64,000 nucleotides of DNA from Bryobacterales bacterium (GTDB taxonomy: Bacteria > Acidobacteriota > Terriglobia > Bryobacterales > Bryobacteraceae). This document shows, one piece after another, positions 55,774-64,000 of the stretch. The stretch lies in assembly GCA_016713735.1 (NCBI GenBank), contig JADJOP010000043.1, positions 124,001-188,000 on the forward strand, given 5' to 3'. Position 1 is the stretch's first letter, and every line of letters starts with the position of its first letter. The notes below the pieces were generated by a model. The model saw nothing but the letters and a program-made list of their open reading frames with translations. It was not told the DNA's origin and searched no databases. A program made the position numbers and the translations under genes.

Positions 55774-58296
55774 TTGGAACCCAAAGGCCGCAGCAGCCAG
55801 GCCGCTCCGAAATCCACCAAGCGAGGCTTCTGGCGCCTTCTCAGCCACCCCATCGGGAAAGCCGTACTCGCCCTCAGTGTCTTCCTTGTCGTCACCGGGG
55901 TCGGCGTGTTCGTGTACAACTACCTGCACTACGCCCGCCTCATCGACGCCAAACTCGCAGGCGGACCGTTCACCAACACCTCCAAGCTCTTTGCCGACTC
56001 CGAGGCCGTTAATGTTGGCGACGATACCTCGCCCGAGGAGGTCGCCCTCCGCATCCGCCGCGCCGGCTACGGTGAGTCGCGCACCAACCGCATGGGCTGG
56101 TTCCGCGTCAAGCCCGACACCATCGAGATCTATCCCGGCAGCGACTCGTTCTTCCAGGACGAAGCCGGCCTCATCCGTTTCCAGGATGGCCGCGTGTCGC
56201 AGATCATCTCCCTGCGCGACAACACCGAGCGCCCGGCCTATCTGCTCGAACCCGAACTCATCACCAACCTCTTTGACAGCAAGCGCGAGAAGCGCCGCAT
56301 TGTCCACTTTCCCGAGATCCCGCCGCTGGTGGTCAACGCCGTGCTCAGCGCCGAGGACAAGCGCTTCTTCCAGCACGCCGGCTTCGACCCGCTGCGCATC
56401 CTCAAGTCCGCCTACGTCGACATCAAGCAGGGCCGCAACGCCATGGGCGCTTCGACGCTTTCCATGCAACTGGCGCGCAGCTTGTGGCTCACCACCGAGC
56501 GCACCTGGAAGCGCAAGATCCCGGAGATCTTCATCACGCTCCACCTGGAGCGCAAGCTCACCAAGCAGGAGATCTTTGAGCACTACGCCAACACCATCTA
56601 CATCGGCCAGGTGAGCAGCTTCGCCGTGCATGGTTTCGGCGAGGGCGCGCAGGCCTACTTCGGCAAGGATCTGCGCCAGTTGACACTGCCCGAGGCCGCC
56701 CTGCTGGCCGGGCTGCCGCAGTCGCCCAGCCGCTACAATCCATTTCGGAACCCGCAGAACGCCACCAACCGGCGCAACATCATCCTGCGCATGATGCGCG
56801 ACAACGGCTACATCAGCGAGGAGCAGTTGCAGGAAGCCATCAAGGCCCCCCTCGGCGTGAACAGCAACGGCCTGCGCTCGGACGACGCTCCCTATTTTGT
56901 CGACCTGATCAACGAAAAGCTCGTCGAGCAGTTCCAGGATCACGACTTCCAAACCAACACCTACCGCGTCTACACCACGCTCGACATGCGGCTGCAGCAG
57001 GCCGCCGTGCAGGCCATGTCGGAAGGCCTCAAAGAGGTGGACGAGCTTCTCCTCAAGCGCGGCCGCACCAAGGCCAAGGGCTGGCCCCAGGTGCAGGCGG
57101 CCATGGTCGCCCTCGACGCCCGCACCGGGGCCGTGAAGGCCCTCGTCGGCGGCCGCGACTATGGCCAGAGCCAGCTCAACCGCGCGCTCGCCAAGCGCCC
57201 GCCGGGGTCGTCGTTCAAACCCTTTGTCTACGCCGCCGTCCTGCGCTCCGCGTTGGAGGACTCGGCCCACCCCATCACCACCACCACCACCGTCGTCGAT
57301 GAACCCACCACCTTCTGGTACGACGACAAGCCCTACGAGCCGAACAACTTCAAGAGCGAGTTCCATGGCACGGTCTCGCTGCGCCAGGCGCTCACCAAGT
57401 CCATGAACATCCCGGCCGTCAAGTTCGCCGAAATGGTGGGCTATGAAGAGGTGGTCCGCATGGCTCGCGACGCCGGCATGAACCGCGACATCAAGGCCAC
57501 CCCCGCCGTCGCCCTCGGCGCTTACGAAGTGCAGCCTTTGGAAATCGCCGGCGCCTACACCGTCTTTTCCAACCAGGGCCTCTACGCGCCGCCGCGCTTT
57601 GTCCGCATGATCCGCAATCAGGACGGCAAGGAGATCTTCACCGCCAAGCCGCGCGAACGCCAGGCGCTCGACCCGCGCATCTCCTACATGATGGTCAACC
57701 TGATGGAAGACGTCGTCCGCACCGGAACCGGCGCCGGCATCCGTTCGCGCGGCTTCACTCTGCCCGCCGCCGGCAAGACCGGCACCTCGCACGACGGCTG
57801 GTTTGCCGGCTTCACCTCCGAGCTCATCTGCGTCGTCTGGGTCGGCTACGACGACAACCGCGAACTGGGCCTGGAAGGCTCGAAGTCGGCCCTGCCCATC
57901 TGGACCGCCTTCATGAAGAAGGCCCACACCTTCCGCCCGTACCGCAACGCCAAACCCTTTGAAGCCCCCGATGGCATCGTCAGCGTGGCCGTCGACCCGC
58001 CCACAGGCAAGCTCGCCGGAGGCGGCTGCAGCGCTCCGCCGAAGTGGGAGGTGTTCCTCGCCGGCACGCAGCCGCTGGATTACTGCAACGGCTCCACGGC
58101 TACCCAAGTGGCCGGCTGGGAGGCTGCTCCCAGCGATGAGGAGCAGGAGCCCTCGGCGCGGGCCGAAACCCGCCGCGTGGTGGCCAAACGCGTGGAAAAC
58201 ATCCCCACTCCGGCCGCCGAGTCGCGCAAGCCCGCCGCCCAGCCGGCCGAGGAAAAGAAAGGCATTCTCGGCCGCTTCCTCGGACTGTTCAAGTAA
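55774..58296 (+). CDS. class A penicillin-binding protein, PBP1B-like
   Basis: 840-residue bifunctional cell-wall synthase. The start is TTG at 55774, five bases after AGGAG; in-frame sequence upstream shows no family similarity. Order: cytoplasmic tail, membrane helix (ALSVFLVVTGVGVFVYNYL, about residues 35-53), a UB2H-like segment (SPEEVALRIRRAGYGESR), GT51 domain with SAEDKRFFQHAGFDPLRIL (about 193) and GASTLSMQLARSLWL, then transpeptidase with GSSFKPFVYAAVL (SxxK, about 478), KSMNIPAVK (SxN) and GKTGTSHDGWFAGFT (KTG, about 667). The tail is low-complexity and ends GILGRFLGLFK, possibly an amphipathic helix. Confidence 0.92.
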   Translation: MEPKGRSSQAAPKSTKRGFWRLLSHPIGKAVLALSVFLVVTGVGVFVYNYLHYARLIDAKLAGGPFTNTSKLFADSEAVNVGDDTSPEEVALRIRRAGYGESRTNRMGWFRVKPDTIEIYPGSDSFFQDEAGLIRFQDGRVSQIISLRDNTERPAYLLEPELITNLFDSKREKRRIVHFPEIPPLVVNAVLSAEDKRFFQHAGFDPLRILKSAYVDIKQGRNAMGASTLSMQLARSLWLTTERTWKRKIPEIFITLHLERKLTKQEIFEHYANTIYIGQVSSFAVHGFGEGAQAYFGKDLRQLTLPEAALLAGLPQSPSRYNPFRNPQNATNRRNIILRMMRDNGYISEEQLQEAIKAPLGVNSNGLRSDDAPYFVDLINEKLVEQFQDHDFQTNTYRVYTTLDMRLQQAAVQAMSEGLKEVDELLLKRGRTKAKGWPQVQAAMVALDARTGAVKALVGGRDYGQSQLNRALAKRPPGSSFKPFVYAAVLRSALEDSAHPITTTTTVVDEPTTFWYDDKPYEPNNFKSEFHGTVSLRQALTKSMNIPAVKFAEMVGYEEVVRMARDAGMNRDIKATPAVALGAYEVQPLEIAGAYTVFSNQGLYAPPRFVRMIRNQDGKEIFTAKPRERQALDPRISYMMVNLMEDVVRTGTGAGIRSRGFTLPAAGKTGTSHDGWFAGFTSELICVVWVGYDDNRELGLEGSKSALPIWTAFMKKAHTFRPYRNAKPFEAPDGIVSVAVDPPTGKLAGGGCSAPPKWEVFLAGTQPLDYCNGSTATQVAGWEAAPSDEEQEPSARAETRRVVAKRVENIPTPAAESRKPAAQPAEEKKGILGRFLGLFK

Positions 58297-58362
58297 ACTC
58301 GCCGCCGCCCGCCTTTCCGCTGCCCGGCTAGTGTGCTGAAATAGAGCCAAAGGAGAACTGTC

Positions 58363-59178
58363 ATGACTGTTCTTCCCCATGCCTGGTGGTTGGCGATCGC
58401 TCTGGGAATCCAGGCCGGGGCCCCCGCGCAGGAACCCGCGAAGACCGCCGCCCAATGTCTCGTACCTTACACGAAAACGGCTACGCCCGCCCCGGCTCCC
58501 GCCGTCGCGACGCCTGCCCCTGCCAGGCCCATCACCGTGATGATGCGGGGCGACATCGCCATGGCCCGCAAGATGTACCGCGAGGCCATCGATTACTACC
58601 GCACCATCAAGCCCGAACAACCCCTTGTGTGGAACAAGGTCGGCATCGCCTATCACCACCTCGGCGAGATGGAGCAGGCCAAGCGCGCCTATGAGCGCGC
58701 CATCAAGCTGGACAAACGCTATGCCGAGGCGATCAACAACCTGGGCACGGTCCATTACGCCAGGCGCAGCTACCGCCGCGCCGTCGGCCAGTACAACAAG
58801 GCGCTCAAAATTTCCCCCAACTCGGCCGGCATGTGGAGCAACCTCGGCACGGCCTGGTTTGCCCGCAAGAACTACAAGAAGGCCTCCGAGTGTTACGCCA
58901 AGGCGCTCACCCTTGATGCCGAAGTGTTTGAACACCGCAGCACGGCGGGCACGCTGCTGCAGGAACGCAGCGTCTCCGAGCGCGCCAAGTTCCACTTCTA
59001 TCTCTCGAAAACCTACGCCAACGCCGGCATGAACGAACGCGCCCTGCAGTATATGCGCATGTGCCTGGAAGAGGGCTTTAAGGAACGGAAACGATTTGTC
59101 GAAGACCCCGAATTCGCCAACATGCAGCAACTGCCGGAATTCCAGGAGCTTCTCGCCCTGCAGCCGCGCGTTCTCTAG
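58363..59178 (+). CDS. secreted TPR protein
   Basis: 271-residue protein with AGGAG ribosome binding site, signal peptide MTVLPHAWWLAIALGIQAGA and a proline/alanine linker. At least four TPRs: MYREAIDYYRTIKPEQPLVW, MEQAKRAYERAIKLDKRYAE, YRRAVGQYNKALKISPNSAG and YKKASECYAKALTLDAEVFE. It is located between PBP and a second TPR lipoprotein. Likely an envelope assembly factor. Its 3' end may overlap the next gene. Confidence 0.82.
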   Translation: MTVLPHAWWLAIALGIQAGAPAQEPAKTAAQCLVPYTKTATPAPAPAVATPAPARPITVMMRGDIAMARKMYREAIDYYRTIKPEQPLVWNKVGIAYHHLGEMEQAKRAYERAIKLDKRYAEAINNLGTVHYARRSYRRAVGQYNKALKISPNSAGMWSNLGTAWFARKNYKKASECYAKALTLDAEVFEHRSTAGTLLQERSVSERAKFHFYLSKTYANAGMNERALQYMRMCLEEGFKERKRFVEDPEFANMQQLPEFQELLALQPRVL

Positions 59179-60919
59179 CCATCGCTGGCCTCTGGCCGCC
59201 GCCGCATTGGCCCTGGCGGCCCTGTTGGGTTGCTCGGGGAAGCCCGCAGAACCGGCCGGCGTGCCGCGCCTGCTCATCACCCACACCGAGAACCTGAGCG
59301 GCAATCCCTCGCTCGACGGCGTGGCCCGCGCCATCAGCCATCTCGTCCGCGCGCAGTTGAGCGGCAGCGCCGCGCTGGCCGTGTTTGAAGCCGGCGACGC
59401 CACGGAAGCCGCCTCGCGCCGCGCTTCGCGCATCGTGCGCAGCTGGCTGGAGTTGCGCGGCGACCGCCTGAGCCTGCACGTGAATGTGCGCAGCGCCGAA
59501 GGCAAGACGCTCGAGCAGTGGGAGTCCTCGGCCCTGGCCGCCGAAGGACCCTCGCCGCTGGCTTCGGCCCTCGTGAAGAAGGTGGCGCCCGCAACCCCCG
59601 CCGCCGCGCCGCTGCCCGCCGAAGCCGCCGCGCTGTTCGGCAACGCCCTCAGCCAGCCGCCCGCCGCGGCCATCCCGCTTCTCGAACGCGTTGTGACGCA
59701 AGCGCCCGCCTGGGGCGACGCCTACTTCCTGCTCGGCGCCAACCTCACCGCCTCCGGCCGCGCCGCCGACGCCCGCAACGTCTGGACGGCGGGCATCGCA
59801 CGCGCCTCAAGCGAGATCAGCAAAGCGCGCATGCAGGCCGCCCTGGCCACGGCTGAGAACGACTCCGCCAAGGCCGCCGACGCGACCGAGAAACTCGCCA
59901 CGCTCCTCCCCTCTGAGCCGGAACTGGCCATGCAAGCCGGCAACCTGCGCCTGGCGCGTAGTGACTTCGCCAAGGCCGCTTCGCTCATGTCGATTGCCGT
60001 GAAGTCAGAGCCCGCGGTCGGGGAATGGTGGAACCAGCTCGCCTTCACGCAGGCCTTCGCCGGCGACGCCGCGGCGGCGCGGCAGAGCATTGCCCGCTAC
60101 ACGCAGTTGGAGCCGCGCAGCGCCAACCCGCCTGATTCACTTGGCGAGATCGAATTCATGCTTGGCCGCTTTTCCGAAGCATCGTCCGAGTTCCTCTCGG
60201 CCTATCAGCGCCAGCCTCAGTTTCTCTCCGGAGCCACCCTGCTCAAGGCCGCCCAGGCGCTGCTGCTTGTGGGCAACGCCGCCGCCGCCGACAAGGAGTT
60301 CAACCGCTACCTGCAAGGCCCCCTCAAGGGCCACCCGCAGCAGGCCCTCTACCGGCTGCGCTGGCTGTATCGCACGGGCAAGAAGGCCGAGGCCCTGCAA
60401 CAAGCCACTGCGCTCGCCGCCAACGCCTCCACGCCGCCGGACATTGCCTCCGGCGCGCTCACCCAGGCCGCCTTCTGGCACCTCACCGCCGGTGACCGCG
60501 CCAAGGCGTTCGAAACCGCCCGCGCCGCCATGCAGAAGGCTCAATTGCCGCCCGCCAAGCGCGAGGCCCTCATCGCCTTCTTCCTCGCTCAGCCCACAGC
60601 CGGCGTCGAGGAATGGAAGCGGCGCGCCGGAGGCACACCCACCGACGACCTGCTCGCCCTGGCTCTCGTCTTTGACCGCAAATGGACCGACGCCCTGCCC
60701 GTGCTGCAACGCCTCGTCACCGGCACGCACCCCTTCCGTGCGGGCCACTGGCGCGTGTTGTATGCTTGGGCGCTGGTGGAGACAGGCGCGCGCGACAAGG
60801 CGGGCGAATGGCTGCGCTGGTATCCCATCCCGCTCTCCAGCGGCGAGCCGGCCATCGAACTCCTCGTTCTCGAAAAGGTCACCGAACTCCGCGCTCAGGT
60901 CCTGTCCCGGAAAGGCTGA
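59096..60919 (+). CDS. TPR lipoprotein
   Basis: About 560-600 residues. The lipobox LALAALLGCSGK is clear, but no ATG lies between it and the upstream gene; the only in-frame candidate is TTG at 59096, inside the preceding gene (83-base overlap), preceded by AAGGAACGG. An uncalled frame error near 59150-59190 could also explain this. The mature part starts with LLITHTENLSGNPSLDGVAR, a TolB/CsgG-like N-terminal domain, followed by TPR helices (AIPLLERVVTQAPAWGDAYF; AQALLLVGNAAAADKEFNRY). It ends 2 bases before the sulfatase gene and may be co-transcribed with it. Confidence 0.75.
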   Translation: MSKTPNSPTCSNCRNSRSFSPCSRAFSSHRWPLAAAALALAALLGCSGKPAEPAGVPRLLITHTENLSGNPSLDGVARAISHLVRAQLSGSAALAVFEAGDATEAASRRASRIVRSWLELRGDRLSLHVNVRSAEGKTLEQWESSALAAEGPSPLASALVKKVAPATPAAAPLPAEAAALFGNALSQPPAAAIPLLERVVTQAPAWGDAYFLLGANLTASGRAADARNVWTAGIARASSEISKARMQAALATAENDSAKAADATEKLATLLPSEPELAMQAGNLRLARSDFAKAASLMSIAVKSEPAVGEWWNQLAFTQAFAGDAAAARQSIARYTQLEPRSANPPDSLGEIEFMLGRFSEASSEFLSAYQRQPQFLSGATLLKAAQALLLVGNAAAADKEFNRYLQGPLKGHPQQALYRLRWLYRTGKKAEALQQATALAANASTPPDIASGALTQAAFWHLTAGDRAKAFETARAAMQKAQLPPAKREALIAFFLAQPTAGVEEWKRRAGGTPTDDLLALALVFDRKWTDALPVLQRLVTGTHPFRAGHWRVLYAWALVETGARDKAGEWLRWYPIPLSSGEPAIELLVLEKVTELRAQVLSRKG

Positions 60920-60921
60920 GC

Positions 60922-62463
60922 ATGCTTCCCTCCCGACGAACCTTCTGCCTCGCGGCAGGCGCGGCGGGCGTGTCTTCGGCGGCTGCGCTGCAGCGCGCCC
61001 CGCGCCCGAAGAACCGCCCCAACATCATCGTCATCCTCGCTGACGATCTCGGCTATGGCGACGTGGGCGTCTACAACCCCGACTCGAAGATCCCCACGCC
61101 GAACCTCGACCGCCTGGCCCGCGAAGGCGTCCGCTTCACCGATGCCCACACGCCGTGCGGCGTCTGCTCGCCCACGCGCTACGGCCTGCTCACCGGGCGC
61201 TATCCCTGGCGCACGGAGCTGAAGTCGCAGGTGCTGTGGCCCTTCGACAAGCCGCTCATCGATAAGGACCGCCTCACGCTGCCCAAGATGCTGAAGAGCT
61301 TCGGCTACAAAACGGCCTGCTTCGGCAAGTGGCATCTCGGTTGGGAATGGTCCACCACCGACGGCTCGCGCGTGAATGACCAGGTGCGCATCGGCGACCC
61401 GCAACGGCCCATCCGCTACGAGTTCGCCAAGAAGGTCCGCTTTGATCAGCCCGTGCGCGAAGGCCCCACCACGCGTGGCTTCGATTACTACTTTGGCGTC
61501 GACCTGCCCAACTTCCCGCCTTACACCTTCATCGAAAACGGCCGCCTGCGGGCCGCGCCCACCGAACAGAAACCGGACAGCATGTTTGGATGGCCCGGCG
61601 CCATGGCCCCCGGCTGGAAGCTCGATGGGGTGCTGCCTGAGATCGGCCGCCGCTGTGTGAACTGGGTGAAGGAGAACGCCAAACCGGGCGGCGATCCCTA
61701 CTTCCTTTACTTCCCGATGACCGCGCCGCACACACCGATCGCGCCGCACGCGGACTTTGCCGGTAAGAGCAAAGCCGGCGCGTATGGCGACTTCGTCTAC
61801 CAGGTGGATTGGGTCGCCGGCCAGTTGATGGACGCCATCCGCGCTTCGGGTACGGCCGAGGAGACCATCGTCATTTTCACGAGCGACAACGGTCCGGAGA
61901 ACCTCACCTATCCGGTGCTGCGCGACCACGGCCACGCGAGCCAGGGCCCGCTGCGCGGGGCCAAGCGCATGTTGTGGGAAGGCGGCCACCGTGTGCCCTT
62001 CCTTGCCTGGGCTCCCGGCCGCATCAGCGCCGGACGCACGGAGAACGAGGTGATCTGTCTCACCGACGTCATGGCCACCGTGGCCGCGCTCACCGGTTAC
62101 AAGCTGCCCAACGAGGCCGCCGAGGACAGCTACGACATCGGAGCGGCGCTCTTCAACCGCAAGCGCGGCAAGCCCATCCGCGAAGCCACCGTGCATCACA
62201 GCATGAACAACGAGTACGGCCTGCGGCAGGGCGATTGGGTGCTGGTGGAGTCGGCCAAGAGCGAACATGGGGCCGCCGAACCGCCGTGGTGGCGCGAGCG
62301 GCATGGCATTCAACCGCACGGCCAGCCCGCCGAACTGTTCCACCTCAAAGAGGATTTGCGCGAAACCAAGAACCTCTATGCGCAATATCCGGAGCGCGTG
62401 AAAGAGATGCGGGCGCTGCTGGAACGCTACAAGACGGCGGGGCGGAGCGTGCCGGGGCGTTAG
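60922..62463 (+). CDS. arylsulfatase-like sulfatase
   Basis: 513-residue sulfatase with Tat-like leader (LPSRRTFCLAAGAAGVSS). Start at ATG 60922, three bases after the previous stop. Metal ligands: VILADDLGYGDVGVY. The formylglycine cysteine is in THTPCGVCSPTRYGLLTGR; CSPTR is the conserved CxPxR, and GRYPWR is typical of arylsulfatase A-like enzymes. The second metal-site pair is in IFTSDNGPENL, and the usual lysine/histidine residues lie in FGKWHLGWEW. Needs a formylglycine-generating enzyme not encoded here. Probably desulfates polysaccharide fragments. Confidence 0.9.
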   Translation: MLPSRRTFCLAAGAAGVSSAAALQRAPRPKNRPNIIVILADDLGYGDVGVYNPDSKIPTPNLDRLAREGVRFTDAHTPCGVCSPTRYGLLTGRYPWRTELKSQVLWPFDKPLIDKDRLTLPKMLKSFGYKTACFGKWHLGWEWSTTDGSRVNDQVRIGDPQRPIRYEFAKKVRFDQPVREGPTTRGFDYYFGVDLPNFPPYTFIENGRLRAAPTEQKPDSMFGWPGAMAPGWKLDGVLPEIGRRCVNWVKENAKPGGDPYFLYFPMTAPHTPIAPHADFAGKSKAGAYGDFVYQVDWVAGQLMDAIRASGTAEETIVIFTSDNGPENLTYPVLRDHGHASQGPLRGAKRMLWEGGHRVPFLAWAPGRISAGRTENEVICLTDVMATVAALTGYKLPNEAAEDSYDIGAALFNRKRGKPIREATVHHSMNNEYGLRQGDWVLVESAKSEHGAAEPPWWRERHGIQPHGQPAELFHLKEDLRETKNLYAQYPERVKEMRALLERYKTAGRSVPGR

Positions 62464-62488
62464 CGCGCGCCGCCACGCGCGCCGCCAG

Positions 62489-62524
62489 CTACGCCGTCAC
62501 TTACGCCTTCACTTACGCCGTCAC
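62489..62524 (+). repeat. three 12-bp tandem repeats after the sulfatase gene
   Basis: CTACGCCGTCAC, TTACGCCTTCAC and TTACGCCGTCAC occur in direct succession in the 69-base gap between the sulfatase stop and the stop of the convergent propeller gene. The unit differs by one or two bases between copies. No open protein or clear terminator is formed. Confidence 0.6.
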
Positions 62525-62532
62525 GGGGACGG

Positions 62533-63579
62533 CTACTGAAGCTTCTTCGGATCGATGCGCCAGAGGTTTTGCTGGCGCAGGTTCGACAGCCACACCGAGC
62601 CGTGGCCGACGCGCACGGCATCGCCGCCCGGTCCCTTCCACTGCTTGGTCACTGTGTTGGTGGCGGGGTCGATGAAGGTGAGCGGGAACTCGAAGACGGT
62701 GAACCAGAGGCCGCCTTCGCCGAAGTCGATCTCGCCGCCCGTGCCGGGTACGCCGGCCTCGATCTGGGCGAGCACCTTGCGCGTTTTGCCGTCGACGCGC
62801 GTCACCGTGCCGTCACCCTGATTGAGCGTCCAGGCCGAGCCGCCGCCGTAGCAGAGGAAGCGCGGATTGGGACCGACGGGGATGACATCGGTGACTTTGC
62901 CGGACTTGGCATCGACGCGGGTGAGCAGGCTCTTCTCCGTGCTCGAGACCCAGACGGCGTTGTCGCCGTAGGTGACGCCGAACGAGCCGGGGGCGATCTC
63001 GATCTCCTGGCGAACCGTGTTCGTTTTGGGGTCGATGCGCGCGAGCACGCCTTTCACGTCGCTGGCCAGCCAGACGCTGTCTTTGCTCGCGGCGATGCCG
63101 CCTTCGCTGTTGGCGGGACCGACGGGGATGGTGGCGACGACCTTGTTGGTCTTGATGTCGACGCGCGAGACGGTCTTATCCATGCAGTTCGGCACCCAGA
63201 TGGAACCGAAGCCGGCGGCGAGTCCGGAGCAGGGGCGCTTGCCGACCTCGATGGTGGCGACGACCTTGTTGGTCTTGGCATCGAGGCGGTGAATGGTGTT
63301 CTTGGGTCCGTTGGATACCCAGACGGCATCGGCGGTGACCGCCTGCCAGTCGGGCACGCCTTCGACGGGAAAGACGGCGTCGGGGGTGATGGCGGCCATG
63401 TCGCGCTGCACGCCGGGCGTCTTCACGCCGGGGCGGGGCGGGCGCGGGGGACGCTTCTTCATCTCCTTTTTTTCGCCATCCTTGGGCGAGGCGGGTTCCT
63501 GGGCGATGCCCAGGTTCAGGAGCAGGCCGGCGGCAAGGGCGCTGGCGGCGAAGAGTTGGATGACACGATTCCTGTTCAT
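62533..63579 (-). CDS. secreted YVTN/Vgb-type beta-propeller protein
   Basis: 348-residue protein from ATG 63579, signal peptide MNRNRVIQLFAASALAAGLL followed by a K/P-rich linker (KKEMKKRPPRPPRPG). The propeller has seven related blades built as D-x-K-T-N-K-V-V-A-T-I-x-V-G: RLDAKTNKVVATIEVGKRP, RVDIKTNKVVATIPVGPAN and RIDPKTNTVRQEIEIAPGS are three. Similar to virginiamycin B lyase-type and YncE-like propellers but with no catalytic residues assigned. It is followed at once upstream by a similar gene, so the two are tandem paralogues. Confidence 0.82.
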   Translation of the reverse strand: MNRNRVIQLFAASALAAGLLLNLGIAQEPASPKDGEKKEMKKRPPRPPRPGVKTPGVQRDMAAITPDAVFPVEGVPDWQAVTADAVWVSNGPKNTIHRLDAKTNKVVATIEVGKRPCSGLAAGFGSIWVPNCMDKTVSRVDIKTNKVVATIPVGPANSEGGIAASKDSVWLASDVKGVLARIDPKTNTVRQEIEIAPGSFGVTYGDNAVWVSSTEKSLLTRVDAKSGKVTDVIPVGPNPRFLCYGGGSAWTLNQGDGTVTRVDGKTRKVLAQIEAGVPGTGGEIDFGEGGLWFTVFEFPLTFIDPATNTVTKQWKGPGGDAVRVGHGSVWLSNLRQQNLWRIDPKKLQ

Positions 63580-63604
63580 GATGTCCTCGATGCGGCGGCC
63601 GCCG

Positions 63605-64000
63605 CTATTCGGCGAGCGTGGCCTGGATGCGTTTGGGGTCGAACTTGGTGACGGTGGTCTGGCTGGTGTTGTAGAGCCAGACGGCGCCGCCGGTAGCGCG
63701 GATGAGGCCGCCGCCGGGGCCCCAGAACTGCTGGAGCACCTTTTCGCTCTTGGCGTCGACGCGGGTGACGGGGAAGCCGGTGAGGGAGAGCCAGACGGCG
63801 CCTTCGCCGACGCTGAGGTCGCCATCGGCGCCGGGGGTGCCGAGGTCGATGGTCTTGGTCACCTTGTCGGTCTTGGGGTCGATGCGGTCGAGCTTGCCGT
63901 CCTTCTTGCAGTAGGCCCAGATGGAGCCTTCGCCGAAGGCGAGGGCGGTGGGCATGGCCTGCGTCTCAATGCGCTTAGTGACGAGGTTGGTTTTGGGGTC
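63605..64000 (-). CDS. beta-propeller protein, C-terminal part only (window edge)
   Basis: The last 131 residues of a propeller protein whose start is beyond the window. Blades: KLDRIDPKTDKVTKTIDLGT, SVGEGAVWLSLTGFPVTRVD and GGAVWLYNTSQTTVTKFDPK. The pattern is the same as in the 62533 gene, 25 bases away on the same strand. The frame is open to base 64000 (DPKTNLVTKRIETQA at the edge). Confidence 0.8.
   Translation of the reverse strand, partial: DPKTNLVTKRIETQAMPTALAFGEGSIWAYCKKDGKLDRIDPKTDKVTKTIDLGTPGADGDLSVGEGAVWLSLTGFPVTRVDAKSEKVLQQFWGPGGGLIRATGGAVWLYNTSQTTVTKFDPKRIQATLAE

Noticed and set aside
55357..59673. Antisense open frame of 1438 codons on the minus strand
   Set aside because: It lies opposite the clearly coding PBP and TPR genes. 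Such long open antisense frames are expected in GC-rich DNA, and its composition (G-, A- and R-rich, no domains) is that of a shadow.

Overview
The window looks like a chromosomal segment of an acidobacterium close to the Bryobacterales/Solibacter group, probably from a metagenome or long-read assembly. The signs are: high G+C (mostly 65-70 % by eye); a secreted beta-propeller protein ending in what looks like the Solibacter-type C-terminal domain (TIGR03437-like, 31229-34490); many PQQ-type quinoproteins, Tat-exported sulfatases, sialidase-like BNR proteins and TPR proteins; and a tmRNA with the tag ANTQFAYAA. These assignments come from reading motifs, not from searches.

Layout. 1-13.9 kb: mostly secreted catabolic enzymes on both strands (three PQQ-type propeller proteins, a metallo-amidohydrolase divergent from a SelA-like PLP enzyme, sialidase-like protein, sulfatase, esterase, beta-helix protein, D-aminoacylase homologue). 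14-18.7 kb: tRNA-Arg and a Gld-type ABC operon (ATPase, fused permease/GldG, DUF4340). 19.9-25.6 kb: purine operon purQ-purL-purF plus an aminotransferase. 25.7-27.5 kb: small Tudor-like, YHS-type and TPR proteins. 27.7-31.1 kb: TPR protein, MacB-type permease, TolC. 31.2-37.7 kb: TIGR03437-type propeller, large TPR lipoprotein, CPBP-family membrane protease. 37.7-50.3 kb: His-rich metal-binding protein, POT transporter, uronate/arabinose-type catabolism (two UxuA-like TIM barrels, GH51, agarase-like GH, BNR_4, PIG-L deacetylase, cupin) interrupted by a HEAT-repeat gene and a BrnT/BrnA toxin-antitoxin pair. 50.4-53.4 kb: clpS, ssrA, and a small island inserted at the ssrA 3' end. 53.4-64 kb: HicB-like protein, small zinc-ribbon protein, proline dehydrogenase, class A PBP, two TPR proteins, a second sulfatase and two tandem propeller proteins.

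The strongest candidate for something new is the roughly 2.1-kb segment next to ssrA. It is bounded by a 15-bp direct repeat of the tmRNA 3' end, has lower G+C than its surroundings, carries no integrase, and holds a two-gene operon: an unrecognised 151-residue protein and a 441-residue ImmA/IrrE-like protein in which the whole HExxH zinc site has been replaced. This could be a minimal defence or toxin-antitoxin cassette; that function is inference.

A caution for users: at least eight genes, nearly all between 31 and 50 kb, are split by single-base indels, mostly in short G/C or A runs, while the coding sequence continues cleanly in another frame. This looks like residual sequencing error rather than gene decay, so broken genes are given here as one feature across all frames with each break noted.
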